Assembly (NCBI GenBank): GCA_946629205.1
Contig: CAMOXP010000108.1
Location: 1 to 5,112, forward strand
Origin: an uncultured Bacillota bacterium
GTDB lineage: Bacteria > Bacillota > Clostridia > Peptostreptococcales > Anaerovoracaceae
Length of the DNA stretch: 5,112 nt
Reading direction: 5' to 3'
The notes under the pieces were generated by a model. It was not told the DNA's origin and ran no database searches. It saw only the letters and a program-made list of their open reading frames with translations. Below are positions 1-5,112 of this stretch, piece after piece. How positions within the stretch are numbered: position 1 is the stretch's first letter; every line of letters starts with the position of its first letter. A program made the translations under genes and the position numbers.

Positions 1-15
1 CAAAGGCAAAAGAGG

Positions 16-21
16 TATAAT
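16..21 (+). promoter_or_regulatory. Candidate -10 box (TATAAT) upstream of tig
   Basis: A perfect TATAAT hexamer lies 41 bases before the tig start codon. If it is used, transcription would begin around bases 28-30, giving a leader of roughly 33-35 bases that just contains the ribosome-binding site. The matching -35 hexamer, at normal spacing, would fall off the left edge, so the promoter cannot be confirmed. There is no TG extension immediately before the box. No CIRCE-like inverted repeat and no tandem GGTCAAA heptads (CtsR type) are visible in the 62 bases available. A TATAAT in AT-rich DNA can arise by chance, so this is a candidate only. Confidence 0.5.
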
Positions 22-46
22 TATTTGCACTATATGTAAAAAACCG

Positions 47-52
47 AGGAGG
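47..52 (+). promoter_or_regulatory. Strong ribosome-binding site of tig (AGGAGG)
   Basis: AGGAGG is a full match to the anti-Shine-Dalgarno core and sits 10 bases before the ATG at 63. It fixes the tig start, because the next in-frame ATG (residue 17) has no comparable site and would remove the first strand of the ribosome-binding domain. It is the strongest ribosome-binding site in the window, in keeping with trigger factor being an abundant protein. Confidence 0.85.
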
Positions 53-62
53 AAACATATTA

Positions 63-1355
63 ATGAAATCAACATTTATTTCAAGAGAGAAAAACGAAGT
101 TAAATTCACGATGGAATTCACCGCTGAAGAGTTTGAGGAAGCGATCGTCAAGGTCTATCAGAAGGAGAAGGACAAGTTCCAGATCGACGGTTTCAGAAAG
201 GGCAAAGCACCCAGAAGCCTGATCGAGAAGAGATACGGCGAAGGTATCTTCTTTGAGGACGCAGTCAACAATCTGATCTCACTGAACTACCCGCTGGCTC
301 TGGACGAGCTGGACCTGGAAGTCATCGATTATCCGAGAACAGAGCTGAGCCAGACGAAGAAAGGCGAAGGCTTTACTGCTACAGTAACTGTAGAGTGTTA
401 TCCGGAGTTTGAAGTCACCGGCTACAAGGGCGTTGAAATAGAGAAGGTCCCGGCTGAAGTAACCGATGAAGACGTAGACAAAGAGATCTCCAACATGGCA
501 GACAGAAATTCACGTATGGTCGAGGTCGACAGACCGGTACAGGACGGAGACACCGTACTGATCGACTACGCGGGATTCGTAGGCGATGAGCAGTTCGAAG
601 GCGGCACAGCAGAGAGATATCCGCTGCAGATCGGCTCCGGCACATTTATTCCGGGATTCGAAGAGCAGCTCATCGGCGCATCCAAGGATGATGACGTCGA
701 AGTCAAGGTCACATTCCCTGAAGAGTATCATTCAGAAGACCTGGCAGGCAAGGAAGCCATCTTCAAGTGCAAAGTCCACGAGATCAAGGAGAAGGAAGTT
801 CCGGAAATCGATGATGATTTCGTCAAGGATGTCAGCGAATTCGATACACTGGACGAACTGAAGGCCAGCAAGAGAGAAGAACTGCAGAAGGCTGCGGAAG
901 CGAGAGCAGAAGGCCAGATGAAGAACAGCGCCATCGAGAAGGTGTTCGAGGCCAACGATATCGAGGTTCCGAACGTCATGGTCGAAGAAGAGATCAACAG
1001 CTCCCTGCAGCAGTTCGACCAGCAGCTGAGAGCACAGGGCATGGATCTGAACAGCTATGTCCAGTTCATGGGTGAAGACATGGATAAGTTCAGAGAAAGC
1101 ATCAGAGAGGACGCTTTCAAGAAGACAAAGACCAGAATGCTGGTTGCCAAGATCGTAGACCAGGAAGAATTCGAAGTTTCCGATGATGAACTGAAAGAAT
1201 ACATCGAAGATATGGCGAAGCAGTACGGCATGGAAGCAGACAAGCTGATCGAAACGATCGGACCGCAGAATGTTGCTACGCTGGGCGGCGACCTGAAGAT
1301 GAGAAAAGCCGTAGACTTCATCTACGAGAATGCAGTCATCAAAGAAGCTGAATAA
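63..1355 (+). CDS. tig: Trigger factor, ribosome-associated chaperone and peptidyl-prolyl isomerase
   Basis: Trigger factor docks at the ribosomal exit tunnel and shields nascent chains in the cytoplasm. The 430-residue length is normal for the family. Three domains are visible. The N-terminal ribosome-binding domain (about residues 1-115) carries the signature GFRKGKAP at 43-50; its FRK core contacts ribosomal protein L23 in characterised homologues. The FKBP-type prolyl isomerase domain (about 158-245) includes DGDTVLIDYAGFV at 161-173, FEGG at 178-181, the segment IGSGTFIPGFEEQLIG at 190-205 and TFPEEYH at 217-223. The C-terminal helical chaperone cradle (about 255-430) is rich in Glu, Lys and Gln, as expected. 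No signal peptide or membrane segment is seen. The gene opens the cluster; clpP follows after 18 bases with no terminator. Arginine is AGA at 15 of 16 positions, which suggests strong expression. Identification is secure. Confidence 0.97.
   Translation: MKSTFISREKNEVKFTMEFTAEEFEEAIVKVYQKEKDKFQIDGFRKGKAPRSLIEKRYGEGIFFEDAVNNLISLNYPLALDELDLEVIDYPRTELSQTKKGEGFTATVTVECYPEFEVTGYKGVEIEKVPAEVTDEDVDKEISNMADRNSRMVEVDRPVQDGDTVLIDYAGFVGDEQFEGGTAERYPLQIGSGTFIPGFEEQLIGASKDDDVEVKVTFPEEYHSEDLAGKEAIFKCKVHEIKEKEVPEIDDDFVKDVSEFDTLDELKASKREELQKAAEARAEGQMKNSAIEKVFEANDIEVPNVMVEEEINSSLQQFDQQLRAQGMDLNSYVQFMGEDMDKFRESIREDAFKKTKTRMLVAKIVDQEEFEVSDDELKEYIEDMAKQYGMEADKLIETIGPQNVATLGGDLKMRKAVDFIYENAVIKEAE
379..393. repeat. 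Short inverted repeat inside tig
   Basis: CTACAGT-A-ACTGTAG is a perfect 7-base dyad with a one-base centre. Allowing one unpaired G at 378, the arms extend by three more pairs (ACT at 375-377 with AGT at 394-396). In RNA it could fold with a five-base loop. It lies in the codons for about residues 106-111 of trigger factor, an alternating Thr/Val strand, so coding constraint or chance may explain it. No function is claimed. Confidence 0.35.
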
Positions 1356-1358
1356 CAC

Positions 1359-1365
1359 AGGAAGG
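1359..1365 (+). promoter_or_regulatory. Ribosome-binding site of clpP (AGGAAGG)
   Basis: AGGAAGG ends 8 bases before the clpP ATG at 1374 and starts four bases after the tig stop codon. The good match and near-ideal spacing support this start. That in turn means ClpP is made without an N-terminal propeptide. Confidence 0.8.
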
Positions 1366-1373
1366 ATTACAGA

Positions 1374-1949
1374 ATGATTCCATATGTGATAGAACAGTCA
1401 GGAGGAGTCGAGAGGCAGTATGATATCTACTCGAGACTGCTCAAGGACAGAATCATATTCATCGGAGAGGAGATCGACGACCACGTGGCAAGCGTTGTCG
1501 TCGCACAGCTCCTGTTCCTCGAAGCCGAAGATCCGGACAAGGATATCAACATTTACATCAACAGCCCCGGCGGCAGTGTGACCGCCGGCATGGCGATCTA
1601 TGACACCATTCAGTACATCAAGCCCGAAGTTTCGACGATCTGCGTAGGACTTGCTGCGAGCATGGGTGCGTTTCTGCTGTCCGCAGGAACCAAAGGCAAG
1701 CGCTACAGCCTGCCGAATGCGGAAATCATGATCCATCAGCCTTTGGGCGGGGTCAGAGGACAGGCAGAGGATATCAAGATCCATGCTGAGTGGATCCTGC
1801 GCACCAGAGAAAAGCTCAACCGGATCCTCAGCGAGAATACCGGCCAGCCTCTCGAGAAAGTTGAAACCGATACGGACAGGGATAATTTCATGTCTGCGGA
1901 TGAAGCGAAGGAATATGGGATCATCGACGAAGTCATCAAGGACAGATAA
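1374..1949 (+). CDS. clpP: ATP-dependent Clp protease, proteolytic subunit ClpP
   Basis: ClpP is the serine peptidase of the Clp system. In the family, two heptameric rings form a chamber that degrades proteins fed in by an AAA+ unfoldase such as ClpX. The 191 residues match the mature length of the family. The catalytic triad is complete: Ser96 in GLAASMGA (92-99), His121 in MIHQPLGG (119-126) and Asp170 in DTDRDNF (166-172). The oxyanion-region motif INSPGGS is at 62-68. The protein begins MIPYVIEQ, directly at the axial-loop segment, so no cleavable propeptide like that of Escherichia coli is seen. The N-terminal IYSRLLKDRIIF region (18-29), involved in pore and unfoldase contact in homologues, is typical. 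The gene sits 18 bases after tig and 23 bases before clpX, its functional partner. Identification is secure. Confidence 0.98.
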   Translation: MIPYVIEQSGGVERQYDIYSRLLKDRIIFIGEEIDDHVASVVVAQLLFLEAEDPDKDINIYINSPGGSVTAGMAIYDTIQYIKPEVSTICVGLAASMGAFLLSAGTKGKRYSLPNAEIMIHQPLGGVRGQAEDIKIHAEWILRTREKLNRILSENTGQPLEKVETDTDRDNFMSADEAKEYGIIDEVIKDR

Positions 1950-1955
1950 AAGGGT

Positions 1956-1961
1956 AAAGGA
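1956..1961 (+). promoter_or_regulatory. Weak, distant ribosome-binding site of clpX (AAAGGA)
   Basis: The best Shine-Dalgarno match before clpX is AAAGGA, ending 11 bases before the ATG at 1973. A second purine run, AAAAGGG at 1948-1953, overlaps the clpP stop and is too far upstream. Both are poorer than the tig and clpP sites. The ATG at 1973 is still the right start, because the zinc-binding cysteines begin at residue 12. Translation of clpX may depend partly on ribosomes leaving clpP. Confidence 0.55.
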
Positions 1962-1972
1962 TATATTAGAGA

Positions 1973-3259
1973 ATGGCGAAATACGATAAAAACAACGAAC
2001 GCAGATGCTCCTTCTGCGGCAAGCCGCAGAGCCAGGTGAAGAAACTCATCAACGGCAACGGACTGTATATCTGCGACGAGTGCGTGCAGCTCTGCAATGA
2101 AATCCTGAAGGAAGACCAGAGCAAACGAAGCAGCGACGTCATAGACGGAGAGCCGGTATCGATCCCCAAACCAATGGAAATCAACGAGGTTCTCTCCCAG
2201 TACGTCATCGGTCAGGATGACGCCAAGAAGACCCTTGCTGTTGCTGTGTACAACCACTACAAGCGGATCATCAGCCAGTCCGGCGATGAGAACGATGTTG
2301 AGATCCAAAAGAGCAACATCGCCATGGTCGGACCGACAGGCTGCGGCAAGACACTGCTTGCGCAGACACTTGCCAGAATCCTCGATGTACCCTTTGCCAT
2401 TGCCGATGCGACTACCGTAACCGAAGCAGGCTATGTGGGAGAAGATGTCGAGAACATCCTGCTGCGGCTGATCCAGGCTGCGGACTTCGATATCGAAAAA
2501 GCCCAGAAGGGCATCATCTATATCGATGAAATCGATAAGATCGCCCGCAAATCGGAGAACCCGTCGATCACCCGCGACGTCAGCGGCGAGGGCGTGCAGC
2601 AGGCGCTCCTCAAGATCATCGAAGGAACTGTGGCGGATGTCCCGCCTCAGGGAGGACGCAAACACCCGCATCAGGAGTTTATTCAGTTTGATACGACAGA
2701 TGTCCTGTTCATCTGCGGCGGCGCCTTCGACGGACTGGAGAAGGTGGTCCAGAAGCGTATCGGTGAAAAGGTCATCGGCTTCAACTCCGACGTGAGCGGC
2801 AATAAGATCGAGAAGGAAGAAATCCTCAAGCATGCGGCGCCGGAGGATCTGATGAAGTATGGCCTCATTCCTGAGATCGTGGGAAGACTTCCTGTTCTGG
2901 TGACATTGGAGGATCTTTCGCGTGAAGCTCTCATGGACATCCTCACCAAGCCGAAGAATTCACTCGTCAGACAGTATACGAGGCTTTTGGAATTCGACGG
3001 CGTGGAACTGGAAGTCACCGAAGACGCCATCGGGGCGATCGCGGACAAGGCTCTGGAGAGAAAAACGGGCGCCAGAGGTCTGCGCGGGATCATGGAGAAA
3101 CTGATGACAAACGTGATGTATGAACTCCCATCCAGAAAGGATGTCAAAAAGTGCATCATCACGAGGGAAACGGTCGAAAAGGGCAGCGATCCTGAACTGA
3201 TTCTCGAGAAAACCGAAGCACTCGAAGAAAAAGAGCAAAAGCAAGAACAAGAGCAATAA
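1973..3259 (+). CDS. clpX: ATP-dependent Clp protease, ATP-binding unfoldase subunit ClpX
   Basis: ClpX is a hexameric AAA+ unfoldase that recognises substrates and adaptors, unfolds them and threads them into ClpP. The 428-residue length is normal. The N-terminal zinc-binding domain has Cys12, Cys15, Cys34 and Cys37. The AAA+ core shows Walker A GPTGCGKT (120-127, Lys126), pore-1 loop GYVGED (153-158), Walker B IIYIDEIDK (181-189, Asp185 and Glu186), the pore-2 region with Arg201 in RDVSGEG, the RKH loop (229-231), the ClpP-docking IGF loop (268-270), the arginine finger Arg305 in EIVGRLPV and sensor 2 Arg368 in TGARGLRG. Intact IGF and RKH loops mark this as a true ClpX rather than HslU. 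Position 124 is Cys where Ser is more usual. The last 16 or so residues are a Glu/Lys/Gln-rich tail. The partner gene clpP lies just upstream. Identification is secure. Confidence 0.98.
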   Translation: MAKYDKNNERRCSFCGKPQSQVKKLINGNGLYICDECVQLCNEILKEDQSKRSSDVIDGEPVSIPKPMEINEVLSQYVIGQDDAKKTLAVAVYNHYKRIISQSGDENDVEIQKSNIAMVGPTGCGKTLLAQTLARILDVPFAIADATTVTEAGYVGEDVENILLRLIQAADFDIEKAQKGIIYIDEIDKIARKSENPSITRDVSGEGVQQALLKIIEGTVADVPPQGGRKHPHQEFIQFDTTDVLFICGGAFDGLEKVVQKRIGEKVIGFNSDVSGNKIEKEEILKHAAPEDLMKYGLIPEIVGRLPVLVTLEDLSREALMDILTKPKNSLVRQYTRLLEFDGVELEVTEDAIGAIADKALERKTGARGLRGIMEKLMTNVMYELPSRKDVKKCIITRETVEKGSDPELILEKTEALEEKEQKQEQEQ

Positions 3260-3276
3260 AAACATAAAACATAAAA
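3259..3276. repeat. Imperfectly filled 7-base tandem repeat between clpX and lon
   Basis: The clpX-lon gap contains AAACATA twice in a row (3260-3273), with the 7-base periodicity holding from 3259 to 3276. It is AT-rich and directly precedes the lon ribosome-binding site. It has no dyad symmetry and is not a terminator. With only two copies it is probably incidental, though an unstructured A-rich leader can favour ribosome loading. Confidence 0.4.
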
Positions 3277-3281
3277 GGGGA
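3275..3281 (+). promoter_or_regulatory. Ribosome-binding site of lon (AAGGGGA)
   Basis: AAGGGGA ends five bases before the ATG at 3287, with the GGGG core six bases away. It selects this ATG over the next in-frame ATG at 3344 (residue 20), which lies within the conserved first strand of the Lon N-terminal domain and has no such site. Confidence 0.7.
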
Positions 3282-3286
3282 AATAA

Positions 3287-5112
3287 ATGGACGAAAACAG
3301 AAAGAATACTCATTTCGCAGATGCAGAATTTGTGGAACTGCCGATGATCCCTCTCAGAGGGCTCTCGGTATTTCCGAACATGGTTCTGCATTTTGACATT
3401 GGCAGGGAAAAATCCATCAATGCGCTGGAGAAGGCAATGGTCAACAACCAGTACATCTTCCTGTCTTCACAGATGGATGAGAACACAGACCTGCCGACGC
3501 CGGACGATTTCTATAAAATCGGAACCATCGGCAAGATCAAGCAGATGCTCAAACTGCCGGGAGATTCCATCCGCGTACTGGTGGAAGGACTCTGCAGAGG
3601 CCGCATCGAAGAAGTGCTCTTCGAGGTGCCGTATTTCAAATGCAGGATCCGGAAACTGGAAGACGCCGAAGAAGAGCCTGACTCTGAAGCGGAAGCGCTG
3701 ATGAGAACCGTGCTGGGCAGTTTTGACGACTATATCAACATCGATCAGAGTCTGGCACCGGAGATCTTTGCGTCTGTCGTGACCATCGAATCGCCGGGCA
3801 GGATGGCAGACATGATCGCTTCGCATCTGGAGATCAAGATCGAAGACAAACAGACGATCCTCGAGACTCTGGATCAGAAGGAGCGACTCAGAAAACTCAA
3901 CGACATCCTGCTGAAGGAAATCGAGATCCTGACGATCGAGCAGGACATCTCCACAAAGGTCAAGAGCCAGATCAATCAGAACCAGCGCGAATACTACCTG
4001 CGCGAGCAGCTGCGCGCCATCCAGGAAGAACTGGGCGGCATCGAGGAACTGGAGGATGAGATCGCCGGATTCAAGGAGAAACTGGCGGAGCTGAATCTTG
4101 ACGAGAAGATCACATCTAAAATCGAAAAGGAAATCAGCAGATTCTCCAAGATGCAGCCGTCTTCCGCGGAAGCGACGGTCAGCAGGACATATATCGAAAC
4201 CGTTCTGGAACTGCCGTGGAACACCATGAGCGAGGACAATATCGATCTGGTCAAGGCGGAGCGCATCCTCAACGAGGATCACTACGGACTGGATAAGGTC
4301 AAGGAACGTGTGCTGGAGTATCTGGCAGTCATCAGGCTGTCTGAGAGCCTCAAAGGCCCGATCCTGTGCCTCGTAGGTCCTCCGGGAACAGGCAAGACCT
4401 CCATTGCAAAGTCAGTGGCGAGATCCATCGGAAGAGAGTTTGTGAGAATGTCCCTGGGCGGCGTCCGCGACGAAGCGGAGATCAGAGGACACAGAAGAAC
4501 ATACATCGGCGCGATCCCGGGCAGGATCATCAATTCCATCAAGGAGTGCGGCACGAAGAATCCGGTCTTCCTCTTCGACGAGGTCGACAAGATCGGCGCT
4601 GACTACAAGGGAGACCCGGCGTCGGCTCTGCTGGAGGTGCTGGATCCGGAACAGAACAAGGACTTTACAGATCATTTCCTGGAGGTTCCGTTCGACCTTT
4701 CGAAGGTCATGTTCATCACGACTGCAAACACGACAGAAACGATCCCAAGACCGCTGCTGGACAGAATGGAAGTCATCGAGGTCAGCGGTTATACCGAAGA
4801 AGAGAAACTCAAGATCGCACAGAAGTATCTGGTGCCGAAGCAGATCAAAGAGAACGGCCTGACAAAAGACCATATCAGCTTTACGAAGGCCGGGATCAAG
4901 ACCATTATCAACTACTACACCAGAGAATCAGGCGTACGTAATCTGGAGAGGGAAATCGGAACGCTTTGCAGAAGAGTTGCCCGCCAGTACGTGACCGGAA
5001 ACACAGAGAAGGTCAGCCTGACCGCCTCCAAGGTGGAAGAGCTGCTCGGCAAGAAGAAGTACCATTTCGATATCATCAGAAACAAGAAGGAAGTCGGCGT
5101 GAGCACGGGACT
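3287..5112 (+). CDS. lon: ATP-dependent protease Lon (LonA type), 3' end cut by window edge
   Basis: Lon is a soluble homo-oligomeric AAA+ serine protease that degrades damaged and regulatory proteins. The window holds 608 codons plus two bases; family members are usually near 770-800 residues, so about the last fifth is missing. The N-terminal substrate domain begins at ELPMIPLRGLSVFPN (about 17-31), and the helical linker carries QREYYLREQ (233-241). The AAA+ module has Walker A GPPGTGKT (364-371, Lys370), pore loop YIGAIPGR (406-413), Walker B VFLFDEVDK (427-435, Asp431 and Glu432), sensor 1 Asn481 in TTANT, arginine finger Arg493 in LLDRME and sensor 2 Arg551 in GVRNLER. The sequence ends at VGVSTG (603-608), the entry to the peptidase domain, so the Ser-Lys dyad cannot be checked. 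The long N domain and lack of membrane segments indicate LonA, not LonB. The AAA+ part shows no frameshift. The gene starts 27 bases after clpX. Confidence 0.96.
   Translation, partial: MDENRKNTHFADAEFVELPMIPLRGLSVFPNMVLHFDIGREKSINALEKAMVNNQYIFLSSQMDENTDLPTPDDFYKIGTIGKIKQMLKLPGDSIRVLVEGLCRGRIEEVLFEVPYFKCRIRKLEDAEEEPDSEAEALMRTVLGSFDDYINIDQSLAPEIFASVVTIESPGRMADMIASHLEIKIEDKQTILETLDQKERLRKLNDILLKEIEILTIEQDISTKVKSQINQNQREYYLREQLRAIQEELGGIEELEDEIAGFKEKLAELNLDEKITSKIEKEISRFSKMQPSSAEATVSRTYIETVLELPWNTMSEDNIDLVKAERILNEDHYGLDKVKERVLEYLAVIRLSESLKGPILCLVGPPGTGKTSIAKSVARSIGREFVRMSLGGVRDEAEIRGHRRTYIGAIPGRIINSIKECGTKNPVFLFDEVDKIGADYKGDPASALLEVLDPEQNKDFTDHFLEVPFDLSKVMFITTANTTETIPRPLLDRMEVIEVSGYTEEEKLKIAQKYLVPKQIKENGLTKDHISFTKAGIKTIINYYTRESGVRNLEREIGTLCRRVARQYVTGNTEKVSLTASKVEELLGKKKYHFDIIRNKKEVGVSTG

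Noticed and set aside
25..30. TTGCAC as a possible -35 hexamer before tig
   Set aside because: With 17-base spacing the -10 position would fall at about 48-53, which is the GC-containing ribosome-binding region and not TATAAT-like.
732..1358. A 208-codon open frame on the - strand opposite tig
   Set aside because: It is also in codon register with the sense gene and is explained by the same lack of TTA, CTA and TCA codons. Its Leu/Phe/Asp-rich product is the mirror of a Glu/Lys-rich sense protein.
2521..2537. Perfect 7-base dyad TATCGAT-GAA-ATCGATA in clpX
   Set aside because: It is produced by the Walker B codons for the repeated Ile-Asp pair in YIDEID, so protein constraint explains it. 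It also shows that such dyads arise readily here.
1736..2833. A 365-codon open frame on the - strand across the end of clpP and most of clpX
   Set aside because: In clpX it is in codon register with the sense gene, so its stop codons correspond to sense TTA, CTA and TCA. Those Leu and Ser codons are avoided here, which keeps the antisense frame open. The translation resembles no family I know and overlaps secure genes.
3260..3286. Possible terminator or separate promoter between clpX and lon
   Set aside because: There is no inverted repeat in the 27-base gap. The AT-rich repeats contain no convincing -10 and -35 pair at proper spacing.
3393..3701. A 102-codon + strand open frame in another frame within lon
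   Set aside because: It lies wholly inside the conserved N-terminal domain of lon, has no ribosome-binding site, and encodes a Ser/Arg-rich sequence typical of an out-of-frame reading.
3467..4282. A 271-codon open frame on the - strand opposite lon
   Set aside because: It is in register with lon and ends exactly where lon uses a TCA serine codon (3467-3469), which confirms the codon-bias explanation.

Overview
The window is an ordinary but well-preserved piece of a bacterial protein quality-control locus. It holds four genes on the + strand, head to tail: tig (trigger factor), clpP (peptidase), clpX (unfoldase) and lon (ATP-dependent protease). The first three are complete and lon is cut by the right edge. 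The gaps between genes are 18, 23 and 27 bases. None contains a hairpin followed by a T-run, so a single polycistronic transcript is the simplest reading. No mobile element, CRISPR array, tRNA, rRNA or phage gene is visible, and no stretch over 300 bases lacks a gene.

The organism is most likely a Bacillota member, probably of the class Clostridia. The gene order tig-clpP-clpX-lon, with lon directly after clpX, is common there. ClpP starts without a propeptide and closely resembles the Bacillus subtilis protein as I remember it. The tig ribosome-binding site is a strong purine-rich AGGAGG, and arginine is written mainly with AGA in tig although overall base composition looks close to balanced. 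The same gene order also occurs outside Bacillota (Escherichia coli has it), so this placement is inference and I would not name a genus.

Region by region: bases 1-62 hold a TATAAT -10 candidate and the tig ribosome-binding site. Bases 63-1355 are trigger factor, 1374-1949 are ClpP and 1973-3259 are ClpX. From 3287 to the edge is Lon, covering the N-terminal substrate domain and the whole AAA+ module. Its Ser-Lys peptidase domain lies outside the window.

Functionally the genes cover successive stages of protein fate. Trigger factor binds nascent chains at the ribosome exit. ClpX recognises, unfolds and threads substrates into the ClpP chamber; its IGF loop, which docks on ClpP, is intact. 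Lon is an independent single-chain AAA+ protease for misfolded and regulatory proteins. All catalytic and nucleotide-binding residues I could check are present. I found no previously undescribed system. The observations below are modest: an arginine-codon shift between tig and clpX, a weakly spaced clpX ribosome-binding site, two Walker A variants, a small inverted repeat inside tig and a charged low-complexity ClpX tail.
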